DNA of 35,083 nt from an uncultured Acidobacteriia bacterium. GTDB lineage: Bacteria > Acidobacteriota > Terriglobia > Bryobacterales > Bryobacteraceae. Below, piece after piece: positions 7,781-15,406 of this stretch. Position numbers and translations under genes: made by a program. The stretch spans positions 1 through 35,083 of the forward strand of contig CAIVVT010000263.1 in assembly GCA_903909435.1 (NCBI GenBank), read 5' to 3'. The notes beneath the pieces are model-generated. The model was given only the letters and a program-made list of their open reading frames with translations, was not told the DNA's origin and did not search any database. Each line of letters starts with the position of its first letter. Position 1 is the stretch's first letter.

Positions 7781-9856
7781 ATGGCCACGAACGCATTACC
7801 CGGCCCGCGCGCAAGCATGATTCCTAAGTTAACTCCCGCCGCCATGGCGGATCTGGCGGTTCCATTGGCTGTGCTGGCGATCATCGTCGCCCTCATCACC
7901 CCTATGCAACCGTTTCTGCTGGACTTGCTGTTGGTGGTCGATATCATGCTTTCCGTAATCGTCCTGATGGTGTCGCTCTATCTGACCAAAGCAGTGGAGT
8001 TCAGTGTCTTTCCCACCACGTTGCTGATTCTGACGCTTTTCCGGCTTGCACTCAACGTCTCCTCCTCCCGCCTGATTCTTTTGAATGGCAATTCCGGGAC
8101 TGCAGCCGCAGGAAGCGTCATCGAGTCGTTCGGGAACTTCGTGGTCGGAGGAAACTACGTCATTGGTGTTGTGATCTTCTTAATTCTGATTGCGATCCAG
8201 TACGTGGTTATCAACCATGGCGCGGTCCGCATCTCAGAAGTGACCGCACGATTCACGCTGGACGCATTGCCCGGCAAGCAAATGTCCATCGATTCGGACC
8301 TGACCACCGGCCTTATCGATGAATCCGAGGCACGTTCACGCCGAAAGGGACTGGCGGCGGAAGCGGAGTTCTACGGCGCGATGGACGGCGCTTCCCGATT
8401 CACGCAAAGGGACGCCATGGCAAGCATCCTGATTACATCGATCAATCTGGTTGCTGGATTCCTAATCGGCGTTCTGCAGCACGGGATGGATCTGAAGCGC
8501 GCTATACAAACATACAGCGTCCTGACGATTGGCGACGGCCTGGTAACCGTCATCCCTGCCCTGATGATCTCGATCTCCGGCGCGATGATTGTGACTCGAT
8601 CCAGCTCCGATAGCCGTCTTGGCGATGAATTCCGCAGGCAAGTATTCGGCAATTGGCAACCTCTCATGTTTACTGCCGTGGCACTGACCGGCCTGGCAGC
8701 GTTCCCCGGACTGCCCGCGATCCCTTTCCTGATCATGGGCGTGGGCTTGGGCAGCGTAGCATGGCGCATGCGGCAGAATGTCGCCAGCAAGGACTTGCAA
8801 ATCGCCGCGGCACCCAAGGAGCCTGTAAAGGAGAACGTAGAGGACCTGTTGCGGGTGGACACACTCTCGATTGAGGTGGGGTTTGGGCTGGTGCGCCTGG
8901 TCGAAGGCGGTTCAGAATCGCCATTGCTGCGGCGAGTGGGCGCCATCCGGCGCCAGCTAGCCACCGATTTGGGCTACATCTTGCCTATCGTGCGGCTAAA
9001 GGACAATCTCTCTTTGAAGGCGCACGAGTACACGATTTGTATGAAGGGCGTGGAAATCACACGTTTCGAAGTGCCGCCTGGCTGCGAACTCGCCATTGCG
9101 ATAGGCAAACCAAGCGCTGCGATAGAGGGCATCGCCACGCGCGAGCCCGCGTTCGGCATTCCTGCCCTATGGGTGCCGGAAGATGAATGTGAAGGCGCTC
9201 GCCAAGCCGGATATACGATTGTGGACCCTGTTACGGTGATTGGCACGCACATTTCGGAATTCGTGCGCCGCTATGCTCACGAACTGTTTTCGCGGCAAGA
9301 TGCGAAGCGAATTCTTGATCGTGTAGCGCAGGAAAACCCAAAGCTGGTCGAAGATCTTGTCCCGAAACAGCTATCGTTGCCGGTACTTCAGCGAGTATTC
9401 CAGAACCTGCTTCGGGAGCGAGTTTCCATTCGCGACGCGACTTCAATCCTCGAAGCGCTTGGGGAAGCAGCGGCTTCAACGCGCAATCCTATCCTCCTGA
9501 CCGAGTTCGTGCGCCAGTCCACCCGGCGGACGGTCATAAAACCGTATGTCAATCGATCCGGCGAGCTGCCCGCTTACTTCCTGGATGCAGGTGCGGAACG
9601 GATTATCGAGTCGGCGATAGAACACGGCGAGCAGAACAGTCACCTAGTCGCTTCGCCTGAAGCCATCCGCGATCTGGTGGGAAGCGTCGAGCGTTCCATC
9701 CCAAGGCCGGAGGCTCCAACGGTCATGGTCACAGGCTCTGGGGCGCGCTATTTCGTGCGCCAGCTCGTCGAAAACAGCATGCCAAATCTTTTTGTGCTAT
9801 CCCACAACGAGGTCCCGCCGGAGCTGAAGGTCCTATCGCTCGGAATTGTAAAGTGA
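7781..9856 (+). CDS. flhA: flagellar export protein FlhA
   Basis: FlhA forms the nonameric export ring that receives chaperone-substrate complexes. The 691-residue protein has an N-terminal membrane half with about eight helices up to residue 330, including LFRLALNVSSSRLIL, VVINHGAVRISEVTARFTLDALPGKQM and the conserved FHIPEP-like loop region (EARSRRKGLAAEAEFYGAMDGASRF). The cytoplasmic C-terminal domain contains LRVDTLSIEVGFGLVRLV and HISEFVRRYAHELFSRQD. ATG 7781 has AGAGGA just upstream. It follows flhB by 20 nt and is followed by a small gene 13 nt downstream. The neighbouring fliP-fliQ-fliR-flhB genes show that this is flagellar and not a virulence type III homologue. Confidence 0.97.
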   Translation: MATNALPGPRASMIPKLTPAAMADLAVPLAVLAIIVALITPMQPFLLDLLLVVDIMLSVIVLMVSLYLTKAVEFSVFPTTLLILTLFRLALNVSSSRLILLNGNSGTAAAGSVIESFGNFVVGGNYVIGVVIFLILIAIQYVVINHGAVRISEVTARFTLDALPGKQMSIDSDLTTGLIDESEARSRRKGLAAEAEFYGAMDGASRFTQRDAMASILITSINLVAGFLIGVLQHGMDLKRAIQTYSVLTIGDGLVTVIPALMISISGAMIVTRSSSDSRLGDEFRRQVFGNWQPLMFTAVALTGLAAFPGLPAIPFLIMGVGLGSVAWRMRQNVASKDLQIAAAPKEPVKENVEDLLRVDTLSIEVGFGLVRLVEGGSESPLLRRVGAIRRQLATDLGYILPIVRLKDNLSLKAHEYTICMKGVEITRFEVPPGCELAIAIGKPSAAIEGIATREPAFGIPALWVPEDECEGARQAGYTIVDPVTVIGTHISEFVRRYAHELFSRQDAKRILDRVAQENPKLVEDLVPKQLSLPVLQRVFQNLLRERVSIRDATSILEALGEAAASTRNPILLTEFVRQSTRRTVIKPYVNRSGELPAYFLDAGAERIIESAIEHGEQNSHLVASPEAIRDLVGSVERSIPRPEAPTVMVTGSGARYFVRQLVENSMPNLFVLSHNEVPPELKVLSLGIVK

Positions 9857-9869
9857 GAAAGGGAGAATT

Positions 9870-10259
9870 ATGAATCTCGGCCGGATGAGCAGCCCACTCG
9901 TCATTTACGGCGCTTTAGCGGCGGGCCTATCGGCCGCACTGCACTTGGCGTTTTCCACCAGAATTGAGTTGCGCAGGCAGCAGAAGCGGCACATCGCGGA
10001 ATGCCTATCCCTGCGCGATGCGATCACCGCGTTGGAGGAACGCGGGTTGCACTTGCGCACTGCAGGGGAACCGTCGCCCCCGCTGCCCGTCGCGTACCCG
10101 GCCGCGAGAACCGTGCATTCCCACCAGCGCTCGGAAGCCCTTCGCATGTTCGCGCTTGGAGCTGATTGCCAAACGATTTCAGATTTCCTCGGGTTCAGGC
10201 GGAGCGAGATCCCCCTCTTGGAGGCGGTTCAGCGGCTCCAGAACAGCAAAGCCTCCTAG
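9870..10259 (+). CDS. small membrane-anchored protein, DUF2802-like C-terminus
   Basis: This is the last gene of the fliK-flhA operon, 13 nt after flhA with a GGGAG ribosome site. The 129 residues contain one N-terminal hydrophobic helix (about 10-28), a basic and Glu-rich helix (ELRRQQKRHIAECLSLRDAI), a Pro-rich linker and a helix-turn-helix-like end (ALRMFALGADCQTISDFLGF followed by RRSEIPLLEAV). That end resembles the C-terminal motif of DUF2802 proteins, which are often found in flagellar operons of other phyla and have no established role. Function is not known; I infer a membrane-linked flagellar accessory role from operon position. The stop codon is shared with the minus-strand gene that converges on it: the palindrome CTAG at 10256-10259 supplies both stops. 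Confidence 0.7.
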   Translation: MNLGRMSSPLVIYGALAAGLSAALHLAFSTRIELRRQQKRHIAECLSLRDAITALEERGLHLRTAGEPSPPLPVAYPAARTVHSHQRSEALRMFALGADCQTISDFLGFRRSEIPLLEAVQRLQNSKAS

Positions 10260-10828
10260 ACGAGAGATCCACCGGTCCACTCACCCCAACTCTTGGCGAG
10301 GCTCGAGGCGTACTCGCCGGAGGCGTAAACCTCGAATGTGAACCGGTCTTCTAGGGTATTCGCCGAATACTCGGAGTTCAGCCTGGCGTCGTAAAGTGCG
10401 TCAGCGTATTTGTGGAACTTGCGGAGGAACGCCTCAGACAAATCCCTGGCTGCCGGTGGATGTGGGAAAACCGCATTCAGCCCAATCGCACGAGAGAAAA
10501 TGATCTGATAGTTCTTAATCGACCAACTCCGCATCTTGTGCAGAAATGTCAGCGGCGGGGAGAATAGAAGCAGCAAGATGAAGTTCGACTCCGAAAATCC
10601 AGCCAAAGCGGACTCTCGTGAAGCAAGATCGACGCACTGGCTCAGCCAGCGGTCCAGGTCCTTCCCAATAAGGCACAGCATCCTGAACTCGGCGTACCGC
10701 TGTTGCAGGTGGGGCGGTATGAATGGATCGAGATCACTCGATTCGCTCGCCGCGTCGCGATCCAGACGCTTATCGAACGGGTGGAGAATCAGCGGCGGAA
10801 GTTCGCGAGGGGTTGTGACGGATTCCAT
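10256..10828 (-). CDS. hypothetical protein, unrecognised
   Basis: I do not recognise this 190-residue protein. It is mostly helical and soluble in appearance, with an acidic and basic N-terminal third, a short hydrophobic stretch (NFILLLLFSPPLTFL, about residues 102-116) that is marginal for a membrane helix, and an aromatic-rich C-terminus. Composition and codon pattern look like a real gene, and the opposite frames show nothing better. It converges tail to tail on the flhA operon with a 4-nt overlap and is divergent from the gene at 11106. On its own strand an upstream TTGACA (10891-10896) has a GATAAT 21 nt further on, too wide for a normal promoter. No flagellar role can be deduced except from location. 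Confidence 0.6.
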   Translation of the reverse strand: MESVTTPRELPPLILHPFDKRLDRDAASESSDLDPFIPPHLQQRYAEFRMLCLIGKDLDRWLSQCVDLASRESALAGFSESNFILLLLFSPPLTFLHKMRSWSIKNYQIIFSRAIGLNAVFPHPPAARDLSEAFLRKFHKYADALYDARLNSEYSANTLEDRFTFEVYASGEYASSLAKSWGEWTGGSLV

Positions 10829-11105
10829 ATTCTCGTCATGCTGGCCATCAGATAGAGCTTTCTCATTATCGTTTCAAATCAGCGTATTACATGTCAAGGG
10901 CAGCGAATCGCTCCAGTAGCGCGTCCAACCAGCCGACCCTCTCAATGTGCTCGAAAGATAGTACGCTCTAGTACTAAAGTTCTTGTGCCTTGTTTCGCGT
11001 ACTGGTACATTTTTCATATAAAGTTCTAGAAGATGAGATGGTCTGATTCTCTGAATCTTGACCAAACAGTTTCGGCGAATTCGGTTTGTCTTCGAGTGAC
11101 CTTCC

Positions 11106-11486
11106 ATGGATTGGGTGGCGGTTGGAGGAAATATTCTCGTGCCTGATCAAACAAAAGGACCGGCGGGACACTTTCACACCGTGGAAGTGGTAGTCCTGAA
11201 GCGCTTTGACCAACGGTTGCGGCTGCTGAGTCCACGCCTCATTGCTCCTGGCACCGCCGCGCAGCTTAGGATAGACGGAAAGTCGCTCGAATGCGAGGTG
11301 GTGCATTCGTCTCCGCCACACGCTGAACTGTCCGCGTCCGGGGAACAGGAACATGACGCTGTTCCAACTCCAGCCGAATTGAATCCGGGTTGGGACACCC
11401 GAGAGGCTGCTGACTCGGTTATGGGATCGCTGATGGCGCTGAACGCTCGCCTTTTGTTTCATGAAGAGCGTGAGCAAGCCAACTAA
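11106..11486 (+). CDS. small PilZ-like protein (tentative)
   Basis: This is a 126-residue protein. The middle (VEVVVLKRFDQRLRLLSPRL, APGTAAQLRIDGKSLECEVV) has the beta-barrel rhythm of the short PilZ-like proteins common in Acidobacteria. The RxxxR and D/NxSxxG c-di-GMP motifs are not evident, so ligand binding is doubtful. A C-terminal helix (AADSVMGSLMALNARLLF) follows. It precedes the sigma-54 activator gene by about 70 nt and is probably co-transcribed with it. The start ATG has no strong ribosome site. It may be an adaptor of the downstream regulator, but this is inference from adjacency. Confidence 0.5.
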   Translation: MDWVAVGGNILVPDQTKGPAGHFHTVEVVVLKRFDQRLRLLSPRLIAPGTAAQLRIDGKSLECEVVHSSPPHAELSASGEQEHDAVPTPAELNPGWDTREAADSVMGSLMALNARLLFHEEREQAN

Positions 11487-11558
11487 GAAGGCGGCTAGTA
11501 CCGCCGATTTACCTCGATCTGCATTTGGAACTATTTTTCCTCCATGGGGTTGTACGGC

Positions 11559-12932
11559 ATGAAGTCCACACAGGTCCTCTTTTTCGGCTCTGACAGATAC
11601 ACTGAGGTTGTTCAGCAGTCCGCTCTGAATGCGGATCTGGTGGTGGAGCGTGCCACCTCAGCGGAAGCACTCATTCCGAAGATTCAATCAAGAGCGTACC
11701 CGATCGTCGTTGCGGAACATGCCGCATTGGACTTACCGCCTTGCGATCTTTTGGAACGTACGAGAACGGTCCCAACCCCCGTAACTGTGATCTTCCTGCT
11801 GGACGAGGCAGCTTCGCTAGCCGAGGCGATACGCGTGATCAAGCTGGGCGCATACCACGCTCTGGACGCGCGAAATGGGACTGACGAACTGACCCAATGC
11901 CTGGAAAGCGCCAAGGAGGAGGTACGCTGCAGGAGCCTGGTAAACTGCCAGGACCGGGAGAGCTGGCGAAACCTGTCCGTCGGTGAAAGTGCGCCTATGC
12001 AAGATCTCGCGCGAATCATCGAGTTGGTGGCATCCCGCAGATGCACGGTCCTGATCACCGGCGAGACGGGCACGGGCAAAGAAATGGCAGCCAGATCTAT
12101 CCACAGGGCTGGCGATCGCTCCCGGTTTCCGATGGTCGCCTTAAACTGCAGTGCAATTCCGGAACACCTGTTGGAAGCCGAATTATTCGGACACACGAGA
12201 GGCGCATTCACTGGTGCGGTGAATTCGCGCACCGGCCGATTTGAAGAGGCCAACAACAGCACGCTGTTTCTGGATGAGATCGGCGATATGCCGCTCGATC
12301 TGCAATCGAAACTGCTGCGTGTCCTGCAGGAACGCGAATTGCAGCGGCTGGGCAGTTCGGAGACCGTCAAGTTGAACGTGCGCGTAATCGCAGCTTCGAA
12401 CCTCGACTTGCTCGAACTCGTGAAGCAAGGGAAATTCCGGGAAGATCTCTACTACCGCCTGAACGTGGTGCCAATCCAGATGCCGCCGCTGCGCCAGCGC
12501 CGCAGCGACATCCCGCTTCTTACGCGGCATTTTGTTCACAAGACCTGCGAACTCGAAGGTATTCCGGTTAAGGAGGTCCTAAACGAGACTTTTGAGCACC
12601 TCAGTTGGTACTCCTGGCCGGGAAATGTAAGGCAGCTCGAGAACCTCGTGGAAAAGGCCGTGGTGATGGCGGGGGACCGCGAAGTCCTTTATCCCAGCGA
12701 TTTTCGTCTTCCGGCTGAGGTCGCCCACGCGAGTGCAATCCATTCTCTGCTGCCGTTCGCAGTGCCGGATACCGGCGTGAATTTCGCTCAACTCGTGACC
12801 AACTTTGAACGATCGATCCTGGATCAGGTACTCCAAAAAACCAACGGCAACAAGACGCTTGCGGCGGATCTATTGCGGCTGAAACGCACGACTCTCGTCT
12901 CCAAACTCCGCGTGATGGAAATGTCGGCTTAA
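11559..12932 (+). CDS. sigma-54 transcriptional activator with degenerate receiver (FlrC/FleQ/FlbD type)
   Basis: This is a bacterial enhancer-binding protein, likely the flagellar regulator that opens sigma-54 promoters. Residues 1-125 have the fold of a receiver domain but lack the paired acidic residues at its start (FFGSD instead of DD), the phospho-acceptor Asp (AEHAALD region) and the conserved Lys. It is therefore probably not phosphorylated, as in FleQ and FlrA. The AAA+ domain has Walker A GETGTGKE (168-175), the sigma-54 contact loop GAFTGA (215-220) and Walker B LFLDEIGD (236-243), with arginine-finger and sensor regions intact. A Fis-type helix-turn-helix (NKTLAADLLRLKRTTLVSKL) ends the protein. 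ATG 11559 is preferred over ATG 11544 because GGGG lies 9 nt upstream and the receiver begins immediately. Candidate targets are the sigma-54 sites at 279, 14695, 16296, 29565 and 33761. Confidence 0.9.
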   Translation: MKSTQVLFFGSDRYTEVVQQSALNADLVVERATSAEALIPKIQSRAYPIVVAEHAALDLPPCDLLERTRTVPTPVTVIFLLDEAASLAEAIRVIKLGAYHALDARNGTDELTQCLESAKEEVRCRSLVNCQDRESWRNLSVGESAPMQDLARIIELVASRRCTVLITGETGTGKEMAARSIHRAGDRSRFPMVALNCSAIPEHLLEAELFGHTRGAFTGAVNSRTGRFEEANNSTLFLDEIGDMPLDLQSKLLRVLQERELQRLGSSETVKLNVRVIAASNLDLLELVKQGKFREDLYYRLNVVPIQMPPLRQRRSDIPLLTRHFVHKTCELEGIPVKEVLNETFEHLSWYSWPGNVRQLENLVEKAVVMAGDREVLYPSDFRLPAEVAHASAIHSLLPFAVPDTGVNFAQLVTNFERSILDQVLQKTNGNKTLAADLLRLKRTTLVSKLRVMEMSA

Positions 12933-13001
12933 CGGATTTCACGCGCCTGAATCCGCCTAGAAGCGACCGATATGGTCAACTAGGAGACGTTGTTTTAGCG
13001 C

Positions 13002-13889
13002 ATGTTCACCGTTATTGGTATCGTTGTCGTTTTCGGCGCCATCCTGGCTGGATACTTAATGGAGCACGGCCAACTGCTGGTGCTTTTTCAGCCTGCCGAG
13101 TTCATCATCATCGTCGGCGCTTCGCTCGGCACGATCCTCATCGCGAACCCCCTCCCGACCGCCATCAGGCTACTCAAAGACAGTCTGGCGGTCTTCAAGC
13201 CCGACGCCCGGAGCAAAGCGTTCTACCTCGAGAACTTGAAGATGCTGAACGATCTGTTCGGGTATGCCCGCAAGAACGGGCTGACCAAACTGGAATCCGA
13301 CGTCGATGAGCCGGCGAAGAGTCCAATCTTCAGTAAGTATAGGAACTTCCTCAGTAACGGTCATGCGGTGCACTTCATCTGCGATACGTTGCGTATGTAC
13401 ATAACCGCTGGCGTGGATCCGTTCGATCTCGATCAGATGATGGAACTCGACATGGAGGTTCACCACCACGAGGCGCAGCGACCAGTAAGTGCGCTCACTT
13501 CTACCGCCGACGCGCTGCCAGGCCTTGGCATTGTAGCCGCCGTGCTGGGCATCGTGATCACCATGGGAGCGCTCGGCGGCCCACCCGAAGAAATTGGAAG
13601 AAAAGTCGCAGCGGCATTGGTAGGCACGTTCCTGGGAATCCTGCTTTGCTACGGCTTGTTTGGCCCGATCGCAGCCAGAATGACCTCGATTAACGAGGCC
13701 GACGCGCAGTACTACCATGTCGTGCGCGTTGGAATCCTGGCGTTTGTGCGCGGGTCGACGCCGATTCTGGCGGTCGAGTTCGCCCGCCGGGCGATTCCCT
13801 CGAGCGTGAGGCCCAGCTTCAGCGAAATGGAAGCGACGTGCCGCCGAGGCGGCGCCGCGGCGAATGCGGAGCAGGCCGCCGCAGCCTGA
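13002..13889 (+). CDS. motA: flagellar stator protein MotA
   Basis: MotA is the five-fold subunit of the proton-driven stator and contacts FliG to generate torque. The 295-residue protein starts with the classic GIVVVFGAILAGYLMEHGQL helix, has PAEFIIIVGASLGTILI as the second helix, a long cytoplasmic loop, and the C-terminal pair of helices (PGLGIVAAVLGIVITMGALG and VAAALVGTFLGILLCYGLFG) that line the ion path. The AGGAG at 12982-12986 is 15 nt from the ATG, further than usual, but no closer start exists because of an in-frame TAG. ACCGATAT at 12966, a sigma-28-like minus-10, lies just upstream without a clear minus-35. Its partner motB is not adjacent but lies at 15309-16109 on the other strand. 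Confidence 0.95.
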   Translation: MFTVIGIVVVFGAILAGYLMEHGQLLVLFQPAEFIIIVGASLGTILIANPLPTAIRLLKDSLAVFKPDARSKAFYLENLKMLNDLFGYARKNGLTKLESDVDEPAKSPIFSKYRNFLSNGHAVHFICDTLRMYITAGVDPFDLDQMMELDMEVHHHEAQRPVSALTSTADALPGLGIVAAVLGIVITMGALGGPPEEIGRKVAAALVGTFLGILLCYGLFGPIAARMTSINEADAQYYHVVRVGILAFVRGSTPILAVEFARRAIPSSVRPSFSEMEATCRRGGAAANAEQAAAA

Positions 13890-13895
13890 GTATTT

Positions 13896-13919
13896 CTCGC
13901 GCAGGTGGCTCCCTGCGAG
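13896..13919 (+). repeat. inverted repeat between motA and the receiver gene
   Basis: CGCAGG at 13900-13905 pairs perfectly with CCTGCG at 13912-13917 around a 6-nt loop, and the arms extend with a small bulge. There is no T tract, so it is at best a weak terminator or a processing site. The loop side also fits GG-N10-GC with poor sigma-54 halves (TGGCTC and GAGCA), which I do not consider a promoter. Confidence 0.3.
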
Positions 13920-13957
13920 CAGAAGTTAACTGCTGAGCCTGATCGGAGTGGGTACCT

Positions 13958-14605
13958 GTGCGCGCCTTAATCGTAGACGATAGTCCGGTGGTTCGAGTTC
14001 TCCTAGAGCGGATGCTCGAGCGCTATGGCGAGTGCGTGTCAGTCGCGGACGGCGAGAGAGCCATCGCCGTCTATTCCAGACGCCTCGGAGAAGACGCTCC
14101 ATTCGAGCTGGTTTGTCTCGATCTGGGACTGAACGGGATGCCCGGGACGGATGTCCTGCGGAAGATCCGCGAAGTCGAAACAGCGCGAAGTCCGGTGTTC
14201 AAGTCGCGCGTGCTGGTCGTCACGTCTTCCAGTGCAGTGACGGACGTCGATGCGGTCCGGCGCGAGGGAGCCGACGGCTACATCGTCAAGCCGATCGATG
14301 AAGCTAAGCTATCCGAGTACTTAGTTGCGTTTGGCTTTCGGCGCACATCCGAAGGTAAAGAGCCGGCTGAGACTGCGATCAACAGCCTCGAGAGCATGTG
14401 TGACCAGGATGCGATTCCGGCCACGGTTCTGGCACGGCTCATCCAACGAATGGCGTGCTCGATCAGTCGCCAACTTCCCACGGTTTCAGCCCAAGCTCTT
14501 TCCCTAATCGTCGGGGAGACTCCAGAGGTGGTTGGCTGTGCCCCTGCGATGAACGTCGCCGGGGGGCCACCGGCTGAGGTTCTCCAGGAAACACTATTGG
14601 CGTGA
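13958..14605 (+). CDS. CheY-like response regulator with C-terminal extension
   Basis: Residues 1-125 form a complete receiver domain: acidic pair D7-D8, phospho-acceptor D55 in LVCLDLGLNGMPG, T89 in VVTSS and K111 in YIVKPID. Residues 126-215 are a helical extension of unknown fold with no DNA-binding or enzymatic motif that I recognise. It could be a protein-interaction module. The start is GTG 13958 with a GGAG about 8 nt upstream. It follows motA by 68 nt, so a link to motility or chemotaxis signalling is likely but not proven. A single-domain CheY would end near residue 125. Confidence 0.85.
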   Translation: MRALIVDDSPVVRVLLERMLERYGECVSVADGERAIAVYSRRLGEDAPFELVCLDLGLNGMPGTDVLRKIREVETARSPVFKSRVLVVTSSSAVTDVDAVRREGADGYIVKPIDEAKLSEYLVAFGFRRTSEGKEPAETAINSLESMCDQDAIPATVLARLIQRMACSISRQLPTVSAQALSLIVGETPEVVGCAPAMNVAGGPPAEVLQETLLA

Positions 14606-14694
14606 AGGACGCCGTCGGTAATAGGAGCCGCCCCAGAAGCGGGATCCAGCCAAATTGTACCTGCCATCCCACGCCAAGTGAGCCGGCAATTCAA

Positions 14695-14710
14695 CGGCAT
14701 TCAGATTGCA
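14695..14710 (+). promoter_or_regulatory. candidate sigma-54 promoter in the gap
   Basis: CGGCATTCAGATTGCA has GG-N10-GC spacing, a perfect minus-12 TTGCA and GGCA in the minus-24 half. It is strikingly similar to the site before fliK (GGCATTC then GGAATGCA). Transcription would begin near 14721. No gene starts within 250 nt, which suggests a non-coding RNA or a long leader for the small frame at 15014. Confidence 0.45.
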
Positions 14711-14775
14711 AGGGAAAAGTCGCGTGCAGGTCTCCTCAGCGCCCGGAAAGCGGTGACCAGTGGTACAAGTCAGCG

Positions 14776-14805
14776 TTTAGAAGGCGCCAGGCCTTAGCGT
14801 ATAAT
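14776..14805 (+). promoter_or_regulatory. possible sigma-70-type promoter
   Basis: An exact TATAAT lies at 14800-14805. The minus-35 region (TTTAGA at 14776 with an 18-nt spacer) is a weak match to TTGACA. This could drive the frame at 15014 with a 200-nt leader. Confidence 0.3.
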
Positions 14806-15013
14806 TTGGATTCCTCCACTGAAGGAACCCAATCGGTTCGCAGCGCTTAGGTGCAATTGGATGATCGCGGCTTGGTTGGCAGAAATCAATTCAGCCATCC
14901 CAGCCCGGACCTGCCGGTAACTTCTGAGAGGGCACTGCTCCGGGACCGTTCCCCACGCAGTCGTATCTACTCAGTGCAACAAAGGGGTGAACTTATGATG
15001 TGGGTGAACCACG

Positions 15014-15406
15014 ATGCAAGTGACATATTCGTACCCCTCCGGGCGGAGAGTAGTAGCAGCCGTCCTTTCTGTCGGACCTGATTTCATACGAGTCCTCGCT
15101 CCGGGACGAGACCGCGTCACTACCCTGTTCTTACGCGACGAAGATTGGACAACGGAGACTGGGGTCTCGATTCGGATGGTTGCGTTAGTTCTGGGAACGG
15201 TCGGCCACATTCCGCCGGCGCTTGGTCCAGTATCGGCGCGCCCGACCGTAAAGGCGTTTGAGTTACAAACTCGCGCACCCATTTCGTCGTTCTGGGAGGC
15301 CGGGTGGATCAACTGTGATTTGCTGGACTCGCAGGCGCCTGAGCAGCGTCATTCTTACCCCCTGGAGCAACCGTTTTGCCAGGCTGAGGCTGATACTGCA
15401 CAATGA
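15014..15406 (+). CDS. hypothetical small protein (doubtful)
   Basis: The first 60 residues (TYSYPSGRRVVAAVLSVGPD, IRVLAPGRDRVTTLFLRDED, WTTETGVSIRM) read like a small beta-rich cytoplasmic protein of the kind seen in Acidobacteria, and the third-position composition fits. I know no function for it. The C-terminal third overlaps the 3' end of motB on the other strand by 98 nt. That is unusual for convergent genes and reduces confidence; that tail looks less protein-like. ATG 15014 follows a weak GGGTGA ribosome site, and an in-frame TGA lies 9 nt upstream. It could be a real gene whose tail has drifted, or a chance frame. Confidence 0.4.
   Translation: MQVTYSYPSGRRVVAAVLSVGPDFIRVLAPGRDRVTTLFLRDEDWTTETGVSIRMVALVLGTVGHIPPALGPVSARPTVKAFELQTRAPISSFWEAGWINCDLLDSQAPEQRHSYPLEQPFCQAEADTAQ

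Larger units (their letters stand above)
14606..15013. other. 408-bp gap with promoter-like signals
   Basis: I see no convincing gene here. Open frames at 14602-14850 and 14851-15081 have no family features and unnatural composition. The gap contains a good sigma-54-like site (14695-14710) and a separate housekeeping-like minus-10 TATAAT (14800-14805). Both point rightwards and both are far (about 200-300 nt) from the next possible gene at 15014. It may therefore encode a small RNA or a long leader. Confidence 0.4.

Noticed and set aside
14602..15081. Small frames in the 14.6-15.1 kb gap
   Set aside because: No motifs, poor composition and no ribosome sites at the supposed starts. A better site at 14985-14991 precedes only a 28-residue frame.
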